A DNA stretch of 64,000 nt from Apiosordaria backusii (taxonomy: Eukaryota > Ascomycota > Sordariomycetes > Sordariales > Lasiosphaeriaceae), in NCBI GenBank assembly GCA_030549205.1, contig JAUKTV010000002.1, positions 1,426,001-1,490,000 on the forward strand. The letters run 5' to 3'. Made by a program: the position numbers and the translations under genes. Positions 9,578 to 19,011 of the stretch are shown one piece after another. Every line of letters starts with the position of its first letter. The stretch's first letter is position 1. Under the pieces are notes generated by a model. It had not been told where the DNA came from. It worked only from the letters and a program-made list of their open reading frames with translations, and ran no database searches.

Positions 9578-12001
9578 CTACTCCCTGTACTGCTTCCCCT
9601 TGTATAACTCCTCGTATATCTTGATGGCAGACTGGCTTGCTCTTCTGAAATCATCATATCCAGAATCGACATCTTCTGAGATATTATCATCCCCGTCTCC
9701 ATCACTGCTTGAATCCGAGCCGTCGTCCAACTCCATAGCATCGTTCTTAGCCACCGTTGAATCCTGAAGTAGGAAACATGTCAGCCTTGGACCTCGCCAC
9801 TTCAACACACAACTTGAGCAACTTACCTTATCACCCCCAACTCTCCTTCTTTTCGGTTTCCGCTCCCCTTCATCTTCCCCCTTTTCACCCTCCTCTCCCC
9901 CCGATGTCAACACTTCCCACCTCTCCACATCATACACCTCCCCCGGCAACCTCACCCCCCTCGGCGCAGTCACAATCCCAAACTCCGTACACAAATTCCC
10001 ATGACTTCCGTGATGCCCATAAAACCCCACAATTCTCCTCCCCCTCCCAGCAGTAAGAAACTCAGTCTTATTCCCCCCCGCATGCCTCGCATTCAGCGCC
10101 CCCATCCCCCTCCCATCAGAACCCCACACCCTCAACCCGAGCAACGGCCACCACGCCCTGTCAACGGACCACCGCGTAACCGCCACGCACGTAACATCCA
10201 CCCCTTTTTTCAGCGCCATCGTCCGCTTCTGGTGACCGCCGGGAATGTTACCTGGTTTACCACAGGTTGCAAAGCTGCCGTCGCGGTAGTACACCATCGC
10301 CCCGTCTAGCACATCCCCGACATGCAGCGCGATCTTGCTGGCCCGAACTAGTTTCCCCTGGGCGTCGCGTTTCTTGAGCATGACTGTCCAAGGGTGCCAG
10401 TTGGAACTGGGAGGCCCGGTGCGTGGACCGACTGATTTCTTCTCGAGGGTGATGTGCGGATGGCCGGGGATGGTGAAGGTGGTTGCGGGGTGTAGATGGG
10501 CCCAGATGTTCTGCACCTCGGTTTGGACCCCATTGTCGGCTAGGACCTTGATCCCCCAGGGGAACTGCACGTTTTTGGTGATGTAATCTTTATCGAGGAC
10601 TGTTTGCCAGAGGTGTTCGGTGCTGGAAAATGAGGGGTCAGGCTTGGGGCCCTGTGTTGTAGTGACTTTTCTTATCTTGGTGACGGAGCGGATGCTGATG
10701 GTGGCTTTCTCATAGGTCCCGGCAATTTCGATGACGGGGGCATCGAGGGGAAGGTTCTTATCACCTGGGAGTTTGAAGTGTGGTCGGGAAGCGCGGAGGA
10801 AAAGAGCGTCGCTGAGACTTCCTCGGAAAGAGTCTGATGGTGGCGAGAGCCAGGATGGGTCGGACAGGTCATATTCTTCGCCGTCGGTATCGCTTTGATG
10901 ACAGTATGCGGTGCGCGAGAGAAAGGCCTTGGGCCACTCGATGATATCACCGCTTCGGACGAACTGGTCTGGCGTGCCACCAAATGCACGATGGACCTCA
11001 CAGAGAAAGTCTCGTTGGCTTACTGCGCAGGTCTCCCAGAGGGACAAACACTGTCCGTTCTCATTGGATACTGACTCGCCGGATAACCTGGCGTCGAGCA
11101 AACATTCAGGAATCTCATCCATGAATCGTGGCCAAGCATAAGTGAGATGGCTACCAAACACTGCGAGTGATAGACCGTCCGGTTCATGCAATCCGAATGG
11201 TTCATGTCCGAGGACCAGGTTACGCTTCGGATCGTAGTGTGAGTCCAGAACAAGGCCTGCCACAACAGGCCTAGACCGAGCAACAAAAGGGCCGCCGTAT
11301 TCTTTAAGGGATTGGGCAAAGACGTCGTGCAATGGGCCTTTGCTTTTGGCGCGCTGGTTTGGCTGTGCCAGGTCCATGTGACGGAGTTCGGCAACTGTCT
11401 TGTCGGTACGGACAAGGTGGATTTGAGGAACCCAACCGAGAGTCTCCTGAGGTCTGGTCGTGGAAATTTGGACGGATTCGCGGGTGAGCGTATCTGTTGC
11501 CCATTCTTCTTGTAGCTGGAATGAACGACGACCAAGATCTTTTTTGCGCATGTCTTCGGCAATGAGGGCCTGCCACATCAACGCTGTGACACGGAACTTG
11601 GCGATAACGGCATCGAGGCTTGAGTGGGTGCTGCTGAAAGTGCCGAACTTTCTTGGAGGACAGTCGATTGACAGGGGCGAGTCTTTGGCAATCAAGATAG
11701 CTAAGTGGAGTGGTGGTGTCTTCGGTAAGGGCACATAGCGTATCCGTAGTGCAAGTTTATCATCATCGTCGTTGCCGGAGGTGAGGCTGACCGTGTTCAT
11801 CCCTGGCGCGAGGAGAGCCAAAGCCTTAAAGTGGCCGTTGGAAACTGGCCATCGTTGCTCAGGAGTGGCAGGCTTGCCCCTTCGAGATTCGGATTTGAGC
11901 AGGACATGATCTGTGGATGCGTCGGTTGTACCAGTCATAAGGATGCATCGTTGATACACCTGTTCAACCCCGTCGGCGTTGAAGTTGTCGAGTTTGAACA
12001 T
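9578..12001 (-). CDS. putative metallopeptidase-family (PF12044-type) protein with jacalin-like C-terminal domain
   Basis: Exons 12001-9827 and 9763-9578, 63-nt in-frame intron (GTAAGT..CTGAC..CTTCAG), 786 aa. The start ATG at 12001 (MFKLDNFNADG) follows an upstream TTG only. The central block, including LGWVPQIHLV, HDVFAQSLKEYGG and FGSHLTYAWP, resembles the fungal putative zinc peptidase family represented in yeasts by YIL108W and SPAC607.06c. The C-terminal third (about residues 640-690) has the G..xxF..GRRIVGFYGHHG pattern of a jacalin-like beta-prism lectin fold, typical of this family. The place where I expect HExxH, HEVGHAFG-like, reads CEVHRAFG at residues 334-341, so both His ligands seem absent. 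A stretch near residue 720 is basic (KPKRRR), followed by an acidic Asp/Ser tail. No signal peptide; probably cytoplasmic or nuclear. Family call from memory of the motif, moderate certainty. Confidence 0.65.
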   Translation of the reverse strand: MFKLDNFNADGVEQVYQRCILMTGTTDASTDHVLLKSESRRGKPATPEQRWPVSNGHFKALALLAPGMNTVSLTSGNDDDDKLALRIRYVPLPKTPPLHLAILIAKDSPLSIDCPPRKFGTFSSTHSSLDAVIAKFRVTALMWQALIAEDMRKKDLGRRSFQLQEEWATDTLTRESVQISTTRPQETLGWVPQIHLVRTDKTVAELRHMDLAQPNQRAKSKGPLHDVFAQSLKEYGGPFVARSRPVVAGLVLDSHYDPKRNLVLGHEPFGLHEPDGLSLAVFGSHLTYAWPRFMDEIPECLLDARLSGESVSNENGQCLSLWETCAVSQRDFLCEVHRAFGGTPDQFVRSGDIIEWPKAFLSRTAYCHQSDTDGEEYDLSDPSWLSPPSDSFRGSLSDALFLRASRPHFKLPGDKNLPLDAPVIEIAGTYEKATISIRSVTKIRKVTTTQGPKPDPSFSSTEHLWQTVLDKDYITKNVQFPWGIKVLADNGVQTEVQNIWAHLHPATTFTIPGHPHITLEKKSVGPRTGPPSSNWHPWTVMLKKRDAQGKLVRASKIALHVGDVLDGAMVYYRDGSFATCGKPGNIPGGHQKRTMALKKGVDVTCVAVTRWSVDRAWWPLLGLRVWGSDGRGMGALNARHAGGNKTEFLTAGRGRRIVGFYGHHGSHGNLCTEFGIVTAPRGVRLPGEVYDVERWEVLTSGGEEGEKGEDEGERKPKRRRVGGDKVSCSSCVLKWRGPRLTCFLLQDSTVAKNDAMELDDGSDSSSDGDGDDNISEDVDSGYDDFRRASQSAIKIYEELYKGKQYRE

Positions 12002-12956
12002 TGTGATCAAGTGTATCTATCCAATGCTGAGACCGACGTCTTGTAAAGGCGGCGGTGCCATGATGATATATACCAGATTTAAATCTCCGTCTCAATCTCC
12101 GTCCTGGACGGCTAGAATCCTGTGTCGACGTTGGTGCTTGGTGTTGACATGGGTGTAGCGTTAACAGAACCCGGCCTCGTTTTGGTATCGAAATGTTAGT
12201 AACGCGATATAGTCTCTTTAGGCAGGCAGTGGGGCACCGTGGTTGATGCCTGGTGTGCCTGAAATGCGGGGCTGAAGGCATCCTTTTCCAACCTGGAACC
12301 TGGTCATACATGAGCTTGGACCCTTAATATCGTCGATTTTCATCACTGCAATATCCTGTCATTGCAAACCGAGACACATAACGTAACCGACTGGCCGGTC
12401 CTGAGTTTTCGCATCCGCATGCAGGCTGCCAGAATAAGCTGTTAGCAACATCGCACCGGATACCGAGCAATTAGGCCAAGTGCTCGTGGAAGGCGTCACA
12501 GAAGGTGAATAGCAGCGATAGTACCAGGTAGTCATAATGAGTGTATATTAGCCAGCTTGTATAAGAAAGAGTCAAGAGAAAGAACATAACGAAAACTACC
12601 TAACTACAAAGAACCAGAAGAATATTATACAACAACAACCGCTAACGGTTTGAGAGGAAAGAAAGGAGGGGACTAGAGAGTCAAGCGAGCGAGAGAGGGA
12701 GGGAACTAGCAAGGCAATGAAGGAAGAGGGGGACAGTGCTAGAGAGGATGCTTCCGAGCAAGAGAAGGAGGGGACTAGAGAGGCAATAGAGCGAGAGGGG
12801 AACAATGCTCTAGGCGAAACTTCCAGGGTCGAGCTTGCGGGAGAGGCAGCAGAGCGAGAGGGGGGTAGTACTACAGGGGCCGCTGCCTGTTTTTCTTGGT
12901 CTCCGTGGACATGCCACGGATAACACTCCGTCCGGTCCGGTCAACGCCGTCGACAG
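12002..12956. other. intergenic, holds purine-rich repeat
   Basis: Upstream of the metallopeptidase-like gene and downstream of the CHAT gene. Apart from the purine repeat nothing is recognised. Confidence 0.5.
12663..12864. repeat. degenerate purine-rich tandem repeat, about 100-nt period
   Basis: The 18-mer AAGGAGGGGACTAGAGAG occurs at 12663-12680 and again at 12765-12782 (period 102). The following GAGGCAATAGAGCGAGAGGGG block recurs with two mismatches at about 12844-12864. The + strand is strongly purine-biased over roughly 230 bp. Short frames on both strands across it merely translate the repeat. Confidence 0.6.
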
Positions 12957-15900
12957 TCAACAGCCGGAGTGCACGTACGCACCCCAGATGAACGCGTCGT
13001 GAGTGGCATCCCTCATGTTCCGGGCAGCTTTGTGCAGTGACCTGGCGGCTTTGCGGATGTCAAGGTCGCCCTCCGTTGACTTCAGGCCCCTGTAGAAGCC
13101 CGCCGCAATATCTACCGCTTTCCCGTCTACGATCTTCCACCAGGTAGCAACCGTATTAGGAATCCCAGCCATTTGCAAGGCTCCCGAGATGTGTAGGCTC
13201 TCCTCCCTCAACCCCTCCTCGACGATCACGGCGGTTTCACAGGCCGACAGATACGCCAGCTGGCACTTGTTTGGATCCAAGGACATCAGGGATGCTACTT
13301 TCAGTGGCTTGGAGTACCAGTCTTTGAGGTAGATGATGCTCTCCATCGGATCCTGATGAGCCTCCGCGTGGCATGCAAGATGCGCGATGGTGCAATCCTT
13401 CAATCCATCCAGAGCCATGTCGTGCGTGGGAGCTGGTCTGATGTGCTTGGAAATCTGGAATGAAGACTCGAGAATCGAGGCGACAGTTTCCGCCTCGACA
13501 GGAGCAAGGGGCAGGTTTGGAGGCTTGTCCATGGTCTTTTCCATTGCCAGCAGTAGAGCCGTCTTCTGCTCATCAGGCGTGCATGTCGACGTCAGATGGC
13601 CCATCCGGTTACGGGAGTATAACAAGGCCCTTGCCGTGGGGATGTAGGACGAAACCACACAGTCGATGACGGTACGTACGTCGGTGCGAATGCCATCAGT
13701 CGGTGAAGTCTTATGATGCCCGGCAGCATGAATAGGCAAGAGACTGGCCCATCCGCTCAGTATCCACCAGACTCTTGGAAGATCGGAGGATTCCGACGCC
13801 CTTCTCGTGAACCCAAGGTCCTTAAGCACCGGCTCCGCGGCCGCGTCCCATAGCCAGGAGAGCACATCGTCGATCTGATCCTTCGCTCTAACCCTAAGAG
13901 CACTCTCGAACCGAGAATATTGACGGATGCATTCTACCTCGCAGAACAAGGGAAGCGCGATCTTGCTCACTCCTCGCTCACTTGCGACAAGGGCGTAACA
14001 GGAAATGCTATGTACGAAGAGCACCACGGGGCCGTCGCGGACAAGCTCCTTCAGCAAGTCATCCGTAAGGCGCCACCGCAGGAAGTCTGCGTCCGCCGCA
14101 AACCGTACGAGCTCCACCAGCCCAGTAAATCTACGGGCGTGGGTGACTCGGTCCCGCTCGGTCGTGTCGAGCATCATGGCTCTCAGCTCTCTGAGCTCGC
14201 GAGACATCCGGGGATATCGCGAGTAGGCTTCATCGTACGGGAGTCGACTGTTTAGACGACGCTCCCAGAACAAGCTCCTAGTTGTCTCCAGCTGTCGTAG
14301 AACCTCCGGCTCGGGGTGACCAGCCATGAGGGCATATGTGGCGGCGGTGCTCGGGATTCTCGACCATTCCAACAAGAACATCTTCTGCTCGGTCGGCGTG
14401 TGGCCTTCCGTGGCAACACGCTGCAGTATGGTTGCACATAGTCCGTAGTTTTCCGAAGCCTTCTCCCAGTTCCTGTGGAGCAGCGCCTCAAGTTTCCCAG
14501 CTATCTCCGCCACCTCCATTGCTGCGACACTGATCGGGGCGGACGACCCGACCGCCACGTATGCCGTGGCCAACGCGGTCTCGCCGAACGTGGGATCTCC
14601 CGTCAACTGCCACATGCGGTGTTGTATCTTGGCAAGACCTAGGGCAAGGCCCCTCGACATGGTCGACTGGGGTTCTGTGATTCCATAGGCCTCACGGAGG
14701 TGCTGTTCAGCCTTTCGGTAGTGGCACAGGGCGACATTTCGGTTGCCTTGCTGAGACGCGGCTATGTTTTCATACGCAAGAGCCATCCACGCATCGCACG
14801 ACTCTCGCGATTCGATTTCCTTGCAGCCGATTGCCTTTGCTGCGCAATAGTGATCCAGAGCAATGGCCCAGAGCGAGAGTTCCGTCTCATCCTGTAGGGA
14901 CTCTTTCCGTATGGTCCCGAGCTCCAGAACGAACTTGACTCTTTCGCTGCGCGCAAGGGGTCCTGGGCAAAGAACGGCCTTGTCCATCCACAACGCTGCC
15001 TCTTGTATGTCCTTTCGTCGCCTCAGGGCGTAGAAGCGCTGCCTAAGGGCCTCACTCAACTTGGCGGCTGGGGCCTGTAATATTGCATATCTCACCCCGG
15101 TTTCCGTACCCACGAGTCCTACAGCCTTGCGGAGAACCAAGATCGATTCGTCGATGTCAGAAAAGCTCCTCGTGCCACGTCCGCGAGCGAGCAGAGCTTC
15201 TCCGAGCGCGACAAGGTGAGGCATCTCAGCGAGGTCGGTTTCCCAATGATTGTTGTCCCGGACAATCTGGCAAGTTTGGCGCATCACGGATATCGATTTC
15301 TCAAGGCTCCCTCTGCTCTCGATGTCCTCGACAGTGTGGAGGTGCCGCAGCCGGAGCGAGTCCAGGTGCCGCAGCCGGAGCCACTCCGGAGTGTCCAACA
15401 TGTACAATGCTTCCTTCGCTTGCTCTATCTCCCTTGCGCATCGTTTCAAGGCTTCCTTGGGTTCCGTCCTATACTGTGCATCGGCAAGGAGAGTTTCGGC
15501 AAGTTCAAGCCTGCAATGAGCGATCTCCCGGCATGTGAGTCCTTCAGTGCGAAGCGCCTCTTCGATCATCGATAGGGACATTTCAAGGTCACGCTTGTCC
15601 TCTTGAGCCAAAAATCTCTGGCGAAAGGCGGCTCCCAGGTGTGATCTAAGCCTCCATGCCCTCATGTCCTGAGGCAACAACGCATCGTATCCGCCGCGGA
15701 AATACTCAATGGCTTTTTCCACATCGTCCATAGAGCCTGCCATCTTAGCCCTCGTCAACAGGATCAGACCGCCGCCTTCAAGGAGCCAAGGGAGACCCTC
15801 GTGGTTGGTCGGGGTCTCCTGCTTCGTCCGACGCATCCTCTCCAGATTAAAGTCGAGTGATTCGAGGTTGAGCTTGTGTTTGGATACCATGCTCTCTAGC

Positions 15901-16481
15901 ATGCAGAGCCTCGATGTGGCTAGGAGCCGTATGCTGAGGATTTTGTCCCGGTCCACTCCTAGTCCCCAAACGATCCCGCGGAAGAGCCCTTCGGCCTCCT
16001 TGAGCGCGCTTGTGTCACCGGATTGCAGAAAATACTCCGTCAGCATTTCTGCCATGTCAAAAGTGACATGCAGTTGGCGCTCCATCGGAGCATCTTGCCA
16101 AACAAATCTAGCGGTGCGGAATGAAGCATCCGCATGTCGTAGGTCGGTCATATCCCATGACCTCCGGAACCGTTCAGTGTAGCTCAACCCCAGATTGCGA
16201 TAAGCATCCCACAGTGACTGGCCACTGGCCTCAGTATCTTGGTGGAGCTGCATCAGCCGCTCTTCGCAGCCAGAAATGCGATGGTCGACATCTGCTAGGT
16301 CCTCAGGCTGGAAGGGGACGGACGAGCAGGCCTGTTTCGCAACTTCCTCCAGGCTTTCGGTTGCAGCAACTCTGTCGCCTTCCAGAGCCCTTTCTGCTTT
16401 GATATACTCCCCAATCGCATGTGAACCTGCCCGTGCGACCGCCGCTTTGTGCGCCGCTACCCGCGAGTTGTGGTCCATCAT
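12957..16481 (-). CDS. TPR-CHAT domain protein (caspase-like cysteine protease fold)
   Basis: Intron-less, 1174 aa, starting at the ATG at 16481 (MMDHNSRV); the frame above it opens at TTG. Roughly residues 1-780 are all-helical and divide into tetratricopeptide-like pairs, for example blocks beginning WDAYRNLGLSYTERF, DVEKAIEYFRGGYDALL, DESILVLRKAVGLV and NRNVALCHYRKAEQHL. The C-terminal ~350 residues are a CHAT domain. The catalytic dyad is visible: His1038 in IAHLACHAEA and Cys1081 in LAYLSACETAV, with the trailing GALQMAGIPNTVATWW block that follows the Cys in CHAT proteins. CHAT proteases are clan-CD relatives of caspases and separases, usually fused to sensors. No membrane segment. A 24-nt unit is tandemly duplicated at about 15342-15389, giving LRLRHL twice. 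It is divergent from the gene starting at 16944 with 462 bp between them. Confidence 0.9.
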   Translation of the reverse strand: MMDHNSRVAAHKAAVARAGSHAIGEYIKAERALEGDRVAATESLEEVAKQACSSVPFQPEDLADVDHRISGCEERLMQLHQDTEASGQSLWDAYRNLGLSYTERFRRSWDMTDLRHADASFRTARFVWQDAPMERQLHVTFDMAEMLTEYFLQSGDTSALKEAEGLFRGIVWGLGVDRDKILSIRLLATSRLCMLESMVSKHKLNLESLDFNLERMRRTKQETPTNHEGLPWLLEGGGLILLTRAKMAGSMDDVEKAIEYFRGGYDALLPQDMRAWRLRSHLGAAFRQRFLAQEDKRDLEMSLSMIEEALRTEGLTCREIAHCRLELAETLLADAQYRTEPKEALKRCAREIEQAKEALYMLDTPEWLRLRHLDSLRLRHLHTVEDIESRGSLEKSISVMRQTCQIVRDNNHWETDLAEMPHLVALGEALLARGRGTRSFSDIDESILVLRKAVGLVGTETGVRYAILQAPAAKLSEALRQRFYALRRRKDIQEAALWMDKAVLCPGPLARSERVKFVLELGTIRKESLQDETELSLWAIALDHYCAAKAIGCKEIESRESCDAWMALAYENIAASQQGNRNVALCHYRKAEQHLREAYGITEPQSTMSRGLALGLAKIQHRMWQLTGDPTFGETALATAYVAVGSSAPISVAAMEVAEIAGKLEALLHRNWEKASENYGLCATILQRVATEGHTPTEQKMFLLEWSRIPSTAATYALMAGHPEPEVLRQLETTRSLFWERRLNSRLPYDEAYSRYPRMSRELRELRAMMLDTTERDRVTHARRFTGLVELVRFAADADFLRWRLTDDLLKELVRDGPVVLFVHSISCYALVASERGVSKIALPLFCEVECIRQYSRFESALRVRAKDQIDDVLSWLWDAAAEPVLKDLGFTRRASESSDLPRVWWILSGWASLLPIHAAGHHKTSPTDGIRTDVRTVIDCVVSSYIPTARALLYSRNRMGHLTSTCTPDEQKTALLLAMEKTMDKPPNLPLAPVEAETVASILESSFQISKHIRPAPTHDMALDGLKDCTIAHLACHAEAHQDPMESIIYLKDWYSKPLKVASLMSLDPNKCQLAYLSACETAVIVEEGLREESLHISGALQMAGIPNTVATWWKIVDGKAVDIAAGFYRGLKSTEGDLDIRKAARSLHKAARNMRDATHDAFIWGAYVHSGC

Positions 16482-16943
16482 GGACGACGACAAGCTTCTC
16501 GAGTATAATTGTGTCCAACGAGAGCAAGACGCGACGAAAGCCGTATTTGGAATAAGAGTTATAGATATGGCTCACTCTCTCCAAGTAAGGTAATTTTAAT
16601 TCCTTGAACACAATTCACTCTAAACTCTCTGACTTGTGGAGTAACCGAACTCTTGCAATTATCGTGGGGCGGAGGTTTGTTAGGATAAGTCTGGACTGAC
16701 CGATGACGACAGAGTGAGCAAAGTGCCACCCTGTAATCACATGCTTCTCTATATCCAGATCGACTGACTGACTGATGACGACACAGGTCGCAAGTCATTT
16801 TCAACTGTTACTTGAAGTATTAATAATATATATGAATAGTCCCGAAAAATAATTTCCAAGAAGCATCCTGCTGTATGTACCTATGTTACCATAAAAATAA
16901 AAGAGAGTCAGATTTGAATTATTTCGCCTAGAGCTTTTTTGCA
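16482..16943. promoter_or_regulatory. shared divergent promoter region of CHAT gene and neighbour
   Basis: 462 bp between the start codons of two divergently transcribed genes. AT-rich in its right half (16800-16940). Contains two related blocks around 16696-16722 and 16764-16792 sharing GACTGAC...GATGACGACA. No other element recognised. Confidence 0.4.
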
Positions 16944-17971
16944 ATGTTTTTAAACAAGCTTTATTCAGAGTATATGAAACACCATGCATTTGGATATGCT
17001 CTCTATCACCCAACTCTCAATAGCGCCATTAATATTGGTGCTTGCGGTTATTTCGATGAATCCGACAATTGGAACCCTATCGGGAACATTGCAGATCAGG
17101 ACTTTACATCCAAATTTGGTCTTGATCCGATCGACAAGGAAGAGCTAGAACAAGCGCCCACTGATAAAGGCACCACCTGGGACTGCCTGCTAGCGGCAGG
17201 AACTAAAGGCCGGGTGTTCTCCATTGAGGCCAGAGCAACGTTAGTCTGTATTCCTAGTGTGGAACTGAGCCATCTGCTTATACATTTCACAAGAGCCGAT
17301 GAGATGGGAATTCCCGTTGGCGCCAAAGCTGGGATCGAATATACGTCCGAATCGAAGTTCGGTGCCGTTCTCGTCCCACTGCCCCCCATTCACCATGATG
17401 CATACTACTTCATGAGTCCTTTTCAAGACTGGGTGTGTGAAAATGCAGCCGCTTTGATGAAGAGCAAGGTTGGGAAGGATGTGCGGGAACATGGCTTGTG
17501 CATTATCACGCAGACTTACGCGACGCCTAAGTGCACCATGACAGCCTGGAACCGACAAAATGGCTCCGTATCCATTGGGTTCGATGTCAAGGCAAAAGAG
17601 GGAATTAAACTAGGCATCGATACAAGATGGTATGAAGGGAAAAGCGTGGAAGGGTGGAGAAGTTACGAGGCAGAGGTAAGTTTTACCAGAAAACGTCACA
17701 ACGCAAGACCAGAGGCTTACTGCAGCCGCTGTAGGGTGATGACTTGAGAGTAGTGTTTGTAGGTGGACTAAGATGTACCTTTCGCAAGGAACCCTGGGCA
17801 ACGATAGCTGGCATTGTGCGTTCCAAAAAGACGCTTCGCGGAACCCGCGGAACCCAGGAGCCCCTCTACGCCCTTGGAAGTGAGGAGGAAAATGAAGGTT
17901 ATAAAATAGAATGCGAGCTATATGGTGAAGTGGCACGTCCTAGGAAAGAGGATCCCCCTGAAAGGTCATAG
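16944..17971 (+). CDS. uncharacterised fungal protein, 322 aa, divergent partner of the CHAT gene
   Basis: Exons 16944-17675 and 17735-17971, 59-nt intron (GTAAGT...CTGTAG), phase 0. The start ATG at 16944 (MFLNKLYSEY) has an alternative at 16974 (MKHHAFGYALYHP). Residues about 14-45 contain the motif FGYALYHP..NSAINIGACGYFDE..NWNPI, and the middle has GKDVREHGLCIITQTYATPKC and WRSYEAEGDDLRVVFVGGL. I remember similar blocks in many uncharacterised fungal proteins but cannot name the family. It is predicted mostly beta, without signal peptide or membrane helix. Because it sits divergently beside a CHAT protease it may be that protease's partner or substrate; this is inference from context. Real-gene status is supported by the clean in-frame splice. 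Confidence 0.7.
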
Positions 17972-19011
17972 TTACATTGGCCGAGTTGGTAAAGGGTTGG
18001 GTAGAAGAAGCATGGCTGGATATTGTATAGAAGACGGGGTGAGAAAAGAAGATACCAGGTAAATGAATCGGCCGGATAGCCTCCAGTACGATTCAAAGAA
18101 CAAGATTCCGGCGAGCGAAGCTGATGGGTCAGAGAATCAGGCGCAGGTGCGAATCAGGAGCGACGAGAATGCCTGGATCTACTCGTGCCAGGGCGTGACC
18201 ATTACCTATCCTGGCTTTCATATCCGTGCACTTGCATTTCCTACTGGTCGTCGTCCATCTCGCCATAATGGCTTTCGGGGTGGAGCAGCATTGCGTGGAC
18301 GTGTTTAACTAACTTTATCGGCTGGGCATCGGGTGAGCGTCGTCGAATCTCGTCAAGAGCTCGGGTGCAAAGGAGGCGGGGGGGGGGGGGGCAGTCGATG
18401 GACATGGTCGTACCTAACGTCAAGCATGAAGATCGGCTAGAAATTGGCCATTTGCGACAAGGACAGAGACGAGGACCGCGGCCTCTCAGGGAGGGAACAG
18501 AACTTGAAAAAAAAGGGCACATGAGATATATAGAGCTAGTGTTGAGTCAAAAGCGGAATCGCAATTGTTCGTTCAGCAATCGCGCCGATATTTGACCTTG
18601 ACAGCTAGACAAATAGACAACTGATAACGGTACCATTAAGAAAATGTATTTCAGACGTGATGGGCGTTTATTACTATGCCGAGGAGCTCGAGCTAGGACC
18701 TGCATGTTGTGTGTGTTGCACAGCCGGAATGAAGCGATCCAATCGCTGCACTCTCGGATATTTGTTATCCCGCGTTCCAGCAACCAGCACCCGACCTGGT
18801 GCCTGGGCAACGTCACTAAATAATCATAACCCGTCGTCTTGCAATGTCGGCATCAAAACATACATCGTTTCCGGTCCAAAATCATCAATAAACGACATCT
18901 TACCCCAATTGGGTGCTTCTTTAACTAGTTAGTCTTCAATTGTTGTTATCCTGGCGCCTCACCCAATCCAGGTGGTTTGATCGAGCCTTTACAGTGACTC
19001 GCGAGACGTGC
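17972..19011. other. intergenic, nothing recognised besides poly-G
   Basis: Spacer between two + strand genes. It includes the presumed promoter of the M13 peptidase gene. Small frames without family signatures. Confidence 0.5.
18378..18391 (+). repeat. poly-G tract, 14 nt
   Basis: Fourteen consecutive G residues inside an intergenic region. Possible slippage or assembly uncertainty. Confidence 0.8.
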
